Counted from the stretch's first letter, positions 35,351 through 44,752 are shown. The stretch is DNA of 64,000 bases from Globicatella sulfidifaciens DSM 15739 (GCF_900167405.1 NZ_FUWO01000011.1:9557-73556); one strand, 5' to 3'. A program made the numbers and translations. The notes: generated from the sequence alone by a model not told the origin.

Positions 35351-36797
35351 ACGTATTGAAATATTAAAAGACATTCTACTAAAACTACATCATGGTGCTT
35401 CTCCCGAATCGGTTCAAGCATTATTTAATGAGCATTTTACCGGTGTCAGTGCTATTGAAATTTCCTTAATGGAACATGAACTCATGAATGGTGACCATGG
35501 CATTGGCTTTGAAGATGTGATGAAACTTTGTAATGTTCATGCCAATCTATTTAAAGATGCGATTCATGAAGTAGCGATTAGCGATACTGAGCAGCCCGGA
35601 CACCCGGTGCATACCTTCAAATTAGAAAATGTTGCCTTACGAGCTGCCCTGATTCGTGTTAAACGTTTATTAACGGCTATTAAAGAAAGTGATACGGCCG
35701 TTGAAGATGGCCTGCTACAAGGTCTTGACCGTCAATTCCAATTATTAGGTCAATTTAAACGTCACTACGACCGCAAAGAAGCTGTTATCTTCCCCATTAT
35801 GGAGCGATATGGTCATGAAGCACCCCCAAAAGTGATGTGGGGAGTGGACGATGAAATACGTGAATTATTTGATCGCGCCTATCAGTCCTTTCAACATTAT
35901 CCAACGGTTCCAATTGAGACAACTATCGAACAATTTGAAATTTTTGAAACTGAATTTTTAGAAATGATTTTTAAAGAAGAGTCTATTTTATTGATGATTT
36001 TACTGGAAACGTTTAGTCAAGATGACTGGTTACAAGTTGAGGCTGAAAGTGATGCCTATGGTTATGCTATTATCAAGCCCGAAGCAAAATGGCAACCAGA
36101 ACGAGTAGACTTTCAATATCAAGACACGGCAAAGGATGAAAATACCACAGATAACGACAGTCAAAAAGATGCGCCAATAGAAGCGTCAAAACTAGAGTAT
36201 AACCAAGATCCTCATAAGCAAAGTGAAGCTGCTAACTCTGAACAAAATGAAGGAGCCGCTCCGTCGCAAAATGAAGCAACGACACGTACGATTGAAACAG
36301 AAGATGGTACCTTTACGATCACCTTTGAACCTAAACAACAATCAAAGGACACTATCTCTCGCGACCAATTGCTTCCATTTGGCAATGGGCATCTTAGTGT
36401 CGAACAAGCTAATTTAATTTTAAATCATTTACCGATTGAACTTACTTTTGTTAATAAAGAAGATATTTTTCAATATTACAATGACCATGTCCCTTTTGAA
36501 GAGATGTTATTTAAACGTAATCCTGGACAAATCGGACGCCATGTTGAGCTCTGCCACCCACCCAAATTAATTGAACGAGTAAAACAAGTCTTTGAAGTGT
36601 TACGCAGTGGCCAACAAGATGAGGTTAAAATGTGGTTTAAACGTGATGACCAATTTATCCACATTACCTATATGGCTGTTCGCAATTCACAAGGAACATT
36701 TGAAGGGGTATTAGAATTAGTCCAAGATATCCAACCCTATTTTGATTTAGAAACGGACATGTGGCGTGGTATTGAACCCCCCCAACCCAAAGCATAA
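35343..36797 (+). CDS. DUF438 protein with hemerythrin-like and PAS-like domains
   Basis: A 484-aa soluble sensor-like protein. Residues 1-75 are DUF438 (EILKDILLKLHHGASPESVQALF; ISLMEHELM). Residues about 85-230 are a hemerythrin-like four-helix domain with candidate iron ligands in HPVHTFKLEN, QFKRHYDRKEAVIFPIMERYGH and FEIFETEFLEMIFKEE. A hydrophilic Gln/Asn/Glu linker (240-335) follows, then a PAS domain (about 365-475: LPIELTFVNKEDIFQYYN, IGRHVELCHPPK). Likely senses oxygen, NO or redox state with its DUF1858 neighbour (inference). Confidence 0.88.
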   Translation: MTKRIEILKDILLKLHHGASPESVQALFNEHFTGVSAIEISLMEHELMNGDHGIGFEDVMKLCNVHANLFKDAIHEVAISDTEQPGHPVHTFKLENVALRAALIRVKRLLTAIKESDTAVEDGLLQGLDRQFQLLGQFKRHYDRKEAVIFPIMERYGHEAPPKVMWGVDDEIRELFDRAYQSFQHYPTVPIETTIEQFEIFETEFLEMIFKEESILLMILLETFSQDDWLQVEAESDAYGYAIIKPEAKWQPERVDFQYQDTAKDENTTDNDSQKDAPIEASKLEYNQDPHKQSEAANSEQNEGAAPSQNEATTRTIETEDGTFTITFEPKQQSKDTISRDQLLPFGNGHLSVEQANLILNHLPIELTFVNKEDIFQYYNDHVPFEEMLFKRNPGQIGRHVELCHPPKLIERVKQVFEVLRSGQQDEVKMWFKRDDQFIHITYMAVRNSQGTFEGVLELVQDIQPYFDLETDMWRGIEPPQPKA

Positions 36798-36807
36798 GTA
36801 ACTAAAT

Positions 36808-36845
36808 AATAGGCGCGTTCGCAATTATTTGCAAACACGCCTATT
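36808..36845. terminator. Bidirectional terminator between DUF438 gene and sortase
   Basis: AATAGGCG / CGCCTATT arms with an inner GCAA/TTGC stem, A-rich before and T-rich after. It serves two convergent genes. Confidence 0.8.
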
Positions 36846-36862
36846 TTATTATAATAAGATAA

Positions 36863-37606
36863 TTATTCTGGTACTGTTAAATCTAATTCAAAGGCCGTTA
36901 ACATATCATCGTTTGCTTCATTGATGGGGACGGATCTAACCATTGTCGCTTGTACAATGACCCGCTCCACTAAATCATAATCACATGTAATTAAAGTGAT
37001 AATCGGTGTTTCCGTTGGATTTAATACTTCCAAAGCAGTTGGATCTACCCGTTGAATACTATCGATTTCATATTCATAAATATTTTCTAAGTCGGTTAAA
37101 TAAACCGTGGCACCATATTCAACATTCATTAAGGGTTGGAACAGTAAGCCTTCATGAATCGAATGATGACTTGCTAGTGGATAGTTTGAAACGCCCATTT
37201 CTTGGTCTTCAAATAATGTCCCTGCTCCTAAATACATCCCCGCTTCTGAGGTTCCTTTATAGATAGGTAAATTCATTTTAACCGATGGAATCGCAATCGC
37301 TCCAATTGTTGGTAAGTCATCCGGATTGACATTTTGCAGAATGACATCATAAGCATTTAACGCTTGAATATTATCCCAATCAAATGATACATCCGCTAAT
37401 TTATTTTTTTGAATTTGTTCGGCGGTAATGTTGCCAATCGCGTTTTGTGTTTGTCCTCGTTTAATCATATAATTCTTAATCGGATCCATTGCTAATAACG
37501 CAATCGCAAATAAGATCAGCACGACACCAAAGAATGTACGAAAACCGCCACTCCGTCTTTTACGCCCTTTTTTGTTTTGATATTCTCGCCTAGTTGGTTT
37601 AGCCAT
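36863..37606 (-). CDS. srtA: Class A-type sortase
   Basis: Membrane-anchored transpeptidase that joins LPxTG surface proteins to peptidoglycan. The 247 aa start with a basic cytosolic tail and one membrane helix (about 23-40, FFGVVLILFAIALLAM). The sortase barrel follows, with His in ASHHS at 146-149, catalytic Cys208 in TLITC and Arg216 in VERVIVQ. The upstream region carries a block of eight hairpin repeats (37670-38218). No LPxTG substrate gene is adjacent, which fits a housekeeping sortase. Confidence 0.93.
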   Translation of the reverse strand: MAKPTRREYQNKKGRKRRSGGFRTFFGVVLILFAIALLAMDPIKNYMIKRGQTQNAIGNITAEQIQKNKLADVSFDWDNIQALNAYDVILQNVNPDDLPTIGAIAIPSVKMNLPIYKGTSEAGMYLGAGTLFEDQEMGVSNYPLASHHSIHEGLLFQPLMNVEYGATVYLTDLENIYEYEIDSIQRVDPTALEVLNPTETPIITLITCDYDLVERVIVQATMVRSVPINEANDDMLTAFELDLTVPE

Positions 37607-37669
37607 GATAAGCCTCCTCTTTTCTCTCTGTCTCTATTTTACACATTATTTTATATATTGACATCTTTT

Positions 37670-37983
37670 GGGGGTGGGCAAGAAGTAGAAAATTGAATAA
37701 TTTTCGCTTCATCTGTCCACCCCCGCACAGTTGAGAGTGGACCAGAAGTAGAAAATTGAATAATTTTCGCTTCATCTGTCCACCCCTGCAAAATTGGGAG
37801 TGGACCAAAAGTAGAAAATTAAATGATTTTCGCTTCGTCTGTCCACCCCCCGCACAGTTGGGAGTGGACCAAAAGTAGAAAATCAAATGATTTTCGCTTC
37901 GTCTGTCCACCCCCGCACAGTTGGGAGTGGACCAAAAGTAGAAAATTAAATGATTTTCGCTTCGTCTGTCCACCCCCGCACAG
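37670..37983. repeat. Five tandem copies of the ~63-bp hairpin repeat
   Basis: Units start near 37670, 37734, 37797, 37860 and 37924, each reading GGGAGTGGACCAAAAGTAGA, then AAAT hairpin arms, then GTCCACCCCCGCACAGTTG. The two units nearest the sortase gene are the most diverged. Orientation is opposite to the copies at 1-124 and 53529-53580. The frames that stay open through them are by-products of the repeat length, which is a multiple of three. Confidence 0.9.
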
Positions 37984-38004
37984 TTGAGTAGGTCTCAAGC
38001 AAGT

Positions 38005-38218
38005 CATTAAGACGCAGATTGAGACCACTCAACCACTGCGCTTTTAATTTAATAACAATAACTTGATTGAGTTATCTTTAACCTCATTAAGACGCAGATT
38101 GAGACCACTCAACCACTGCGCTTTTATTTTAATAACAATAACTTGATTGAGTTTACCAAATTTATCTTTAACCTCATTAAGACGCGGATTGAGACCACTC
38201 AACCACTGCGGTTTTAAC
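38005..38218. repeat. Three tandem copies of an 80-90-bp hairpin unit
   Basis: CATTAAGACGC(A/G)GATTGAG starts at 38005, 38085 and 38175. Each unit contains the nested stem CGCAG-N-TTGAG-ACCA-CTCAA-C-CACTGCG followed by a T run. The third spacing is 10 bp longer because of an insertion. It directly follows the 63-bp repeat block. The rest of the interval up to 38623 holds a hairpin (38375-38411) and no gene. Confidence 0.85.
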
Positions 38219-38374
38219 TAACAACCAATAAATCGATGGAATTTATCTACTTTATGCCCAGCCTCTTTAACAGAAGCTCTCCATTGATAGTTATTATTTT
38301 ATCAGATTAAATTGAAAAATCAGCTATCAATGAATGAAAGTTTTATGAAGAAAGTGATAAGTTATCGATAACAA

Positions 38375-38411
38375 AGACCTGATGGTAAGCAATCTACTTA
38401 CTATCAGGTCT
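38375..38411 (-). terminator. Hairpin downstream of the FMN reductase gene
   Basis: AGACCTGATAGTAAG pairs over 15 positions with CTTACCATCAGGTCT (one mismatch), followed on the minus strand by TTTG. It is about 210 bp past the reductase stop. Confidence 0.5.
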
Positions 38412-38623
38412 ATATTTGGGAGTATAATCTATATTAAAAGAGGCTTAGCTGCATTTCGCTTTATTCCTGTCCGCATCATGGTGTCGGTATTCAATCGTGT
38501 TATCATACATTATTTAACGACACACCATTATAGCACTTAATATTTTAAAACGTTCGGTATATCCATTCTTAAACAGCTATTAACTCGGTTAATATTTAAT
38601 TGAGGGAGTGATTTTTATAATGA

Positions 38624-39172
38624 TTAAGCGTTAATGGCTTCAATAACCGCTGCTACTTGAGCATCAAATTGTGCTTGTGCTTCATCAGTTAATACTAATT
38701 GTCCGTCAACCCATGCAGAGTCATTGATTTTAACTTCTGTAAACTCATCAATCACTTGTGTACGAACGAATGGTAATAAGAATTTGTAGTTTTCAAACAT
38801 ATTCTCAAAGCCACCTGCACCGGCTGCAGAAACAGTCGTGAATTTGTTGTGGATAGCAGATTCACCTGCTGGATTAGTTGGGTCTAATGAACGTGATAAC
38901 CAGTCGATTAAGTTCTTGATAGTTCCAGGAATAGAGAAGTTATAGACTGGTGAGAAGAACCAAATAGCATCGGCTGCTGATGCTTCATCTCTAATAGCTT
39001 GAACTTCTGGTAAAACTGGATTTTCAATATCTTGATTCATTAAAGGTAATTTAGTGAAGTCTAAATAAGATACTTCTGCTTTACCTGCTAATGCTTTTTC
39101 AGCCATAGTTGCTAATTGTTTATTAAATGAACCTTCACGTAATGAACCTACTACAAATAATACTTTTTTCAT
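38624..39172 (-). CDS. NADPH-dependent FMN reductase family protein
   Basis: A 182-aa flavodoxin-fold oxidoreductase. The FMN phosphate loop VVGSLREGSFNKQLA is at the N-terminus. The central segment AIWFFSPVYNFSIPGTIKNLIDWLSR is the family signature, and AAGAGGFENM follows. Likely uses NAD(P)H to reduce FMN, quinones or azo compounds. It lies 19 bp downstream of a MarR regulator gene, the usual arrangement for redox- or quinone-sensing repressors controlling their own reductase. Confidence 0.9.
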   Translation of the reverse strand: MKKVLFVVGSLREGSFNKQLATMAEKALAGKAEVSYLDFTKLPLMNQDIENPVLPEVQAIRDEASAADAIWFFSPVYNFSIPGTIKNLIDWLSRSLDPTNPAGESAIHNKFTTVSAAGAGGFENMFENYKFLLPFVRTQVIDEFTEVKINDSAWVDGQLVLTDEAQAQFDAQVAAVIEAINA

Positions 39173-39191
39173 AATAAAAAATCTCCTTTTT

Positions 39192-39626
39192 CTAATTAAA
39201 TTGTTTAAATTTCTTCAAGAGTCTAATTAACTCTTGTCTTTCAGCTTCAGTATAAATACTAAATACTTCATCAATAATTTGACGATGTTTGGGCAAGACT
39301 TCTTCAAATTTTTGGCGCCCTAATTCCGTGATTGAAAATTCAAAACTACGTTTATCATTCGGACAAACTTTGCGCGTAATATAACCATCACGTTCCATAT
39401 TTTTAAGAACAACGGTCATATTTCCAGAAGTTGCTAAGGTCTTTTCTTTAATTCGATTAATCGTCATATCCCCTAGGACATATAAAACATCTAGTATTCC
39501 AAACTGCGTCTGAGTCAGGCCTGCTTCACGAATCGCATCGCCTGTATTCAATTCAACTGTTCGTGCTGCTTGTCTAAAGACAATATTTGCATGAATCGGA
39601 GAATTCTTTTTGACTGAAACATCCAT
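39192..39626 (-). CDS. MarR family transcriptional regulator
   Basis: A 144-aa winged-helix regulator: dimerisation helix at the N-terminus, recognition region GLTQTQFGILDVLYVLGDMTINRIKEKTLATSGNMTVVLKNMERDGYI and the wing VCPNDKRSFEFSITELGR. The sole Cys in KVCPNDKRS could be a redox switch (inference). It is first in an operon with the FMN reductase. Its promoter has a palindrome directly downstream, fitting autorepression. Confidence 0.92.
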   Translation of the reverse strand: MDVSVKKNSPIHANIVFRQAARTVELNTGDAIREAGLTQTQFGILDVLYVLGDMTINRIKEKTLATSGNMTVVLKNMERDGYITRKVCPNDKRSFEFSITELGRQKFEEVLPKHRQIIDEVFSIYTEAERQELIRLLKKFKQFN

Positions 39627-39645
39627 TACACATAGCCTCCTTGAT

Positions 39646-39707
39646 GCTATTAATTATTACTAACTAGCAACAATAACAATATTATACCTATTTGAATGTT
39701 GTGTCAA
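39646..39707 (-). promoter_or_regulatory. Promoter and candidate MarR operator
   Basis: On the minus strand TTGACA (39702-39707) and TAATAT (39679-39684) are spaced 17 bp. Immediately downstream a 23-bp near-palindrome of the form GCTAnTTA-N7-TAAnTAGC (39646-39668) lies before the marR ribosome site. The stretch 39708-40179 has no convincing gene. Confidence 0.7.
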
Positions 39708-40179
39708 TAGTTTTTTTATATTTATTTTTTATTCGAAATATTAGATAAATTTTTTACGGTTTGTAAATTGTTTTGTTAGTTTATTATCATTTAATCATTC
39801 ATAAAAAAGAGAAAGAGAGAATTTTAAGTGGTTGAAATTTTCCACATGTAAAATTTCTGATGATGCCTTTCACCTCCGGGAAAGGTAGGATATAGATTGC
39901 AGCTATATAATACGTTAGCTGATTGTCATTAATAAGTACCTTCTGTTCACTACATGGAACATACAGACTTAAATTCTTGAGGTTTTCTATTTCTCTGAAG
40001 TTCAACAGTAGTTAGCAGTAGCTAATTGACTAATACTTCGGTTAATAGCTCGTACCAGTCACATTAGCTTTATTGGGGAGCTACTTCGTGGAGGTCCTGT
40101 AGTGCTAGCCAAATAATGAAAAAATATCCCTACTGCCGTTAATATGAACAGTCAGTAAGGATAATGAATTCTTTATATA

Positions 40180-41469
40180 TTAATCGTGTTTGCGTTCTGA
40201 TTTTAACAATTGATAAGAACGTTTCAAGGTCGCGAATAAACCTTTATCACTCGTTACCAAGACATTACTCTTATAGAACATAGCTGAAACCCATAAGCAA
40301 ATGACCATAAAGACAATTGTTATGACAATCGATAAGAGAATCTCAGTACTGGTAACCGTTTCAGCTGCTACTCTAAATGGCATGACAAACGGTGTAAAGA
40401 ACGGTACTAATGATCCAATTTTAACGATGGCATTATTTGTTGAAGCTAAGGCATACATACCGATATAAAAGCCAACCACTCCTAATAAGATTAAGGGTGC
40501 TGAAACTTTGTTGACATCTTCAACTTTTGATACTAAGGAACCTAAGAAACCTGCTAACGATGTATAGGTTAAGATACCAATTAATGCAAAAAGTCCACCA
40601 AGCAATAAGTCATTCATCGCTTTAGAAAGCATTTCAGAAAGTGAGAATGGTAAGCTTAAAAAGGATAAGTCAAAATTCATTTGGTTAAAGATAAATCTTC
40701 CCACAAAGAATAACACGACATAGATTGCTAATTGAGTTAAGATAACTAAGCCAATCCCGATCATCTTACCGAAGAAATGTTGAGTTGCTGAAATACTAGA
40801 TAAGACGATTTCCATGATACGTGAGCCTTTTTCAGTTGCTATTTCTTGAGAAATAATTCCGATATAAATCATGATGAACATATAAACTACAAAACATACA
40901 GCATAAGCTAAACCGGTTCTGACGCTTTTTAAATCTTGATTCGCAGTATCAGCTTGTACTTCACCTGACTCAGAGAAATTTAAATTAATTGTTTCAAAGC
41001 TGACTTGTTGAGCTTCAATTTCAGCGATTTTTGCTGGATCAATCCCTAAATTTTCAATGCTGGTCTGCGTTTGATAGGCTTGTAATACTAATTGAATTTG
41101 ATTCACGTCAATGTCTTTGCCTACTTTTTCGCGGTAATATTTACCGCTAATAGGTGCTTCCACAGAATCAAAGGTAATAAAACCATTAATAGCGCCCTCA
41201 TCCAAAGCTGTTTCAGCTTCCTTTTGTGCTTCATAATAAGTATATTCATTACCTAAGTCCGATTGATTTAAGACGGTTTGAATCTCTTGAGTGGCACCGA
41301 CAATCCCAATATTACCAACACTTTCGGCCTCTTTACTTGAACCGATGAAAAATCCAATTAATCCAATAACGCCAATCATTAAGATCGGGCCTAATACCAT
41401 CGTCACAAATGCCCAAGAAAATACGTTTTTACGATACACTTCGCGAATCACAATGCCCATTTTATTCAT
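40180..41469 (-). CDS. ABC-2 type transporter permease (NatB/YhaP-like)
   Basis: Membrane subunit of an ABC exporter, about 430 aa. One N-terminal helix, then a large extracellular domain (about 45-170), then five to six helices including FVVYMFIMIYIGIISQEIATEKGSRIMEIVLSSISATQHFFGKMIG, the family signature of NatB/ABC2_membrane_3. Suggested roles are Na+ or drug/peptide extrusion; substrate unknown. The ATG at 41469 has AGG eight bases upstream and overlaps the ATPase stop codon, so translation is coupled. Confidence 0.88.
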   Translation of the reverse strand: MNKMGIVIREVYRKNVFSWAFVTMVLGPILMIGVIGLIGFFIGSSKEAESVGNIGIVGATQEIQTVLNQSDLGNEYTYYEAQKEAETALDEGAINGFITFDSVEAPISGKYYREKVGKDIDVNQIQLVLQAYQTQTSIENLGIDPAKIAEIEAQQVSFETINLNFSESGEVQADTANQDLKSVRTGLAYAVCFVVYMFIMIYIGIISQEIATEKGSRIMEIVLSSISATQHFFGKMIGIGLVILTQLAIYVVLFFVGRFIFNQMNFDLSFLSLPFSLSEMLSKAMNDLLLGGLFALIGILTYTSLAGFLGSLVSKVEDVNKVSAPLILLGVVGFYIGMYALASTNNAIVKIGSLVPFFTPFVMPFRVAAETVTSTEILLSIVITIVFMVICLWVSAMFYKSNVLVTSDKGLFATLKRSYQLLKSERKHD

Positions 41470-42367
41470 GACTTTCACCTGCTTTCAATTTGAAAATCTC
41501 TTCTAATGTTGGTGCTTGTTGATAAAATACTGGTACATAATTGCCTTTTGTGACTTGATCAAAAATAGCTTTCCCATAAGTTTCGTCCGCTAATTCCAAT
41601 AAATATTGATGAGCATAATGATGTTTAACAACTTTCACACCTTCAAGAGTGGCTAACTGTTGCTCTGCCCAATCAGGAGTTTCAATTAACAATTTAGTGC
41701 GTCCAAATGACTGACGTACTTCTTCAATCCCTCCATAAAGGACTTGTTTACCATTATGAATCATGACCAATTTGTCGCAAATCTCTTCAACATTATTCAT
41801 ATTATGACTAGAGAAAATAACACAGCTACCTTTATCTTTTAAGGCAACAATCCCTTTTTTTAAGAAGTCAGCATTAACAGGGTCTAACCCACTAAATGGT
41901 TCGTCTAAAATAACCAATTTAGGTTCGTGAATTAACGTTGCAATTAATTGCACTTTTTGTTGATTCCCTTTGGATAATGATTTAATTTTATCGGTTCGCT
42001 TACCTTTAACATTGAATCGCACCATCCATTCATCAATTTTGTCGATGATATCTGCTTTTTTCATTCCTCTTAATTCAGCAAAATAGACGATCTGTTGTTC
42101 AATGGTCATCTTTTCATATAATCCACGTTCTTCTGGTAAATAACCAACTGTGTTATATACTTTATCGGTTAGTGTGACGCCATTCCACAACACTTCTCCA
42201 TTGCCTTCAGGGGTTAAAAAATCTAAAATCATCCGAAAGATGGTCGTTTTACCCGAACCATTTTGACCGATGATTCCCATGATGGTGCCGGGTTCAATCG
42301 TAAATGAAACATCATCGACAGCGACTAAATCGCCAAAAGTCTTTCTTAGATGCTTAACTTCTAACAT
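41462..42367 (-). CDS. ABC transporter ATP-binding protein (NatA/YhaQ-like)
   Basis: Energy-coupling subunit of 301 aa: Walker A GQNGSGKTT at 34-42, Q-loop region GYLPEERGLYEKMT, signature SLSKGNQQK, Walker B LVILDEPFSGLDP and switch His in IFSSHNM. The C-terminal ~80 residues form the accessory domain of NatA-type proteins. The frame opens at 42427, but the ATG at 42367 follows GGAGGAAAT and begins MLEVKHLRKTFG. Forms an operon with the permease. Confidence 0.92.
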   Translation of the reverse strand: MLEVKHLRKTFGDLVAVDDVSFTIEPGTIMGIIGQNGSGKTTIFRMILDFLTPEGNGEVLWNGVTLTDKVYNTVGYLPEERGLYEKMTIEQQIVYFAELRGMKKADIIDKIDEWMVRFNVKGKRTDKIKSLSKGNQQKVQLIATLIHEPKLVILDEPFSGLDPVNADFLKKGIVALKDKGSCVIFSSHNMNNVEEICDKLVMIHNGKQVLYGGIEEVRQSFGRTKLLIETPDWAEQQLATLEGVKVVKHHYAHQYLLELADETYGKAIFDQVTKGNYVPVFYQQAPTLEEIFKLKAGESHE

Positions 42368-42621
42368 AAATTTCCTCCATAATCTCTTTGATATCATCAA
42401 GATATCACTAATTAAAAGCTTTTTCAATCTTTTTCCATTTAAAAATTGTAAAATATTGTAAAGTTTTATTAAATATAGCGATAGTTATTCACACGGTAAT
42501 TTGATTGACAAAACCGTATAAAACAAAATAAATTTTCATTAGCAGTTTTATTATACAACATTTACCTTTTACGATGATTTTTAGAGCACGATAGATGCTT
42601 CGATTTTGAAATAAGGTCAAC

Positions 42622-42661
42622 AAAAAAGACTAAGCTTCACCCTAAAAGGTTTCACTTAGTC
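42622..42661 (-). terminator. Terminator of the L,D-transpeptidase gene
   Basis: On the minus strand GACTAAG-TGAAACC-TTTTA-GGGTGAAG-CTTAGTC is followed by TTTTTT. Confidence 0.85.
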
Positions 42662-42674
42662 GTATTGATTCATT

Positions 42675-44057
42675 TTAATGGAACACTAGTACCGGTGTAC
42701 CATACGTAATATTTGCATAGATAATCGCGACTTGATCCAAGGGAGTATTAATACAACCCAGAGAACCATTATTCACGTAGGTATCGCCTCCAAATGACCA
42801 TTGCCAACTAGCGTCATGAATCCCTTGCGCTTGATAGTCAAAACGAATCCAATAATCTACTGGCACTTTATAATCAACTTTTAAAGTCGGATTATAACCA
42901 ACTAAGTGAGTGTCATATAACATTTCAATCACCGCATTAGCGCCAGGGATAGTCTCGGTACCATATTTACCAGATACAATATTCGTCGCAACCAGAACCT
43001 CGCCATCTACATAAAAATACATCATTTGGTTCGTTAAGTCGATTTCAACATAGGTATTACCAATGTCATCTTTTTCACCTAAACGATTCCCTACTCCATA
43101 AAAGGCCATTTTACGAGTGACGTCTTGCCCATTATGAATATCAGCAATGATTTGTTGTACTTCTGTATCCACATCGATTGACCACCCTAAAATACCCGCT
43201 GGCACTGTTACTGTTCCTTGCAAGGTACTTTCAAATTGACGGTCCTTACCTTCTGTTGAATACTTATCATTTAAGGCATTGACATAAGCATAAACCATTT
43301 CCTCATCAACATATAAATCATTATTGGCATCGAAATGAATCCATTGTTGTAACTCTTCACGAGGTATCGTAATATCGTCACCAGCCACCTGTAAGGTAAT
43401 CTTCGTATCTAGAATCCGATTAATATAGTCCATAGTTTTAGTTACCGGTTCGCTATCTTCACCGATATTAGGGTCTGCATAAACCGATTCTAATTCAATC
43501 TTGCCAGTATCTTGCTCTAAAGAATCAACAATCGCTGCTGATAATTTATCATAATCTATCTCGGTCCCCTTTTGTCCAGGTTCAACGAAATAGCCTTTAT
43601 CATCCGAATAATCAATCATTGCGTCGACAGCTTTTTCTCGATCATCATTCGTAATATTTAATTTATCCAATGCACCTTTGACTTGTTCCGAATCAACCGT
43701 TACATTATGTCCTAAAACATTTTTAACTTCAGTGCCGTCAAATAGATTTACTACCCATTGACTTGGATCTTGTGATTCATATGTTGCTTTTAAAATTTCA
43801 TCAGGTGCAACTTCTACTCCTAAATCACCTAGCGTAATTTTACCTAATTCTTTACCTTTTTCAGTTAAGGTAATTGTTTCCTTATTAATGGCCTCATTGA
43901 GTTGTTTTTCAGCTTCCGATAAAGTTAAATTACCAATGTTGACCGATCCATAACTTGTGTTAGGGGTGAATTTCTCGGCATAATAGCCTACTCCACCTAG
44001 ATAACCTAGACCTAAAGTAATTAGTGAAACAACCCCTGAAATGACTACTTTTTTCAA
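42675..44057 (-). CDS. L,D-transpeptidase with peptidoglycan-binding domain
   Basis: A 460-aa membrane-anchored cell-wall enzyme. One N-terminal helix (about 4-25) is followed by two PG_binding_4-type repeats (about 35-310; both carry short ETITL...GKITL and KITLQ...DDITIPREELQQW segments). The C-terminal YkuD domain (about 335-460) has YVEIDLTNQMMYFYVDGE, GIHDASW and the catalytic-Cys motif GSLGCIN. It forms 3-3 crosslinks or attaches proteins to peptidoglycan. Single gene with its own terminator. Confidence 0.92.
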   Translation of the reverse strand: MKKVVISGVVSLITLGLGYLGGVGYYAEKFTPNTSYGSVNIGNLTLSEAEKQLNEAINKETITLTEKGKELGKITLGDLGVEVAPDEILKATYESQDPSQWVVNLFDGTEVKNVLGHNVTVDSEQVKGALDKLNITNDDREKAVDAMIDYSDDKGYFVEPGQKGTEIDYDKLSAAIVDSLEQDTGKIELESVYADPNIGEDSEPVTKTMDYINRILDTKITLQVAGDDITIPREELQQWIHFDANNDLYVDEEMVYAYVNALNDKYSTEGKDRQFESTLQGTVTVPAGILGWSIDVDTEVQQIIADIHNGQDVTRKMAFYGVGNRLGEKDDIGNTYVEIDLTNQMMYFYVDGEVLVATNIVSGKYGTETIPGANAVIEMLYDTHLVGYNPTLKVDYKVPVDYWIRFDYQAQGIHDASWQWSFGGDTYVNNGSLGCINTPLDQVAIIYANITYGTPVLVFH

Positions 44058-44167
44058 ATTTTCTCACCCATCCAATTTATCTCTCATTTACCATAACATA
44101 AAAAAACTTAAAAAGGGAGTATAAAATTATGAAATTTTTATGAATTTCCATGAGGATTAGTTAATGA

Positions 44168-44629
44168 TTACTCATACTCAATTTTAAACAATTCATGAAA
44201 AGCTGGATTATCAAGTAAACTTGCATCCTTAATTAAAATGACATGATATAATTGCTCATCCATAACTTTCATATAAACTCCCGCTATATCAAATGATTCA
44301 AATAAATACCAATTTTCGCTTAATAGTGCATTATCAAAATCCAACAAACGAAAATCCAATGATAATTGTTCAAGTTCAGCTACCGTAATATTAGGTAAAC
44401 TGATAAAATTGACACTACCATCAATTGCTTGACCAATCTGCTGTCCGCTCTCGAATTCAAGATAATCAAAGGGAGTCCCTTCTATCGCTTGCACATTGGT
44501 TTGATATTTTTTCTCGAATCGTGTTTTCGTATCAAATGCAGAGTCGAAATTGATGAACGGTAAATACGATTCTTGACTACAAGCGACCAACAATAAAACG
44601 GCTGTGAGCAGAATCCAAAATTTCTTCAT
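44168..44629 (-). CDS. Putative lipoprotein of unknown function
   Basis: A 153-aa protein with a lipoprotein signal (hydrophobic core ILLTAVLLL, lipobox LVAC, Cys17 lipidated). The mature part has alternating strands and short helices (DYLEFESGQQIGQAI, VNFISLPNITVAELEQL, YHVILIKDA). No family recognised. It lies 110 bp upstream of the L,D-transpeptidase on the same strand and may be co-transcribed. Confidence 0.75.
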   Translation of the reverse strand: MKKFWILLTAVLLLVACSQESYLPFINFDSAFDTKTRFEKKYQTNVQAIEGTPFDYLEFESGQQIGQAIDGSVNFISLPNITVAELEQLSLDFRLLDFDNALLSENWYLFESFDIAGVYMKVMDEQLYHVILIKDASLLDNPAFHELFKIEYE

Positions 44630-44721
44630 TGCTAACTCCTTTAAAATACGATTAATAATGATATTATTATATCGGTTTGATTATTAAAACTCAAATAAAA
44701 GTCGACATTTTAATAAATTAT

Positions 44722-44752
44722 TTAGACATTTAGGCAACAATAACAGTATACT
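44722..44752 (+). promoter_or_regulatory. Promoter of the MerR-type regulator gene
   Basis: TAGACA and TATACT are spaced about 18 bp, upstream of the AAAGGAG site of the gene at 44790. The near-symmetric AGTATACT at the -10 may serve MerR binding. Confidence 0.5.

Noticed and set aside
37599-38028. Long minus-strand frames with repeated KRKSFNFLLLVHSQ text
   Set aside because: They are produced by the 63-bp repeat, whose length is divisible by three; no ribosome site and no codon bias.
37670-38218. CRISPR array
   Set aside because: Units are nearly identical over their full length with no unique spacers, contain long palindromes and have no cas genes nearby.
39799-40005. 68-aa minus-strand frame downstream of the marR promoter region
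   Set aside because: TTG start without ribosome site, no family resemblance, ordinary intergenic base composition.
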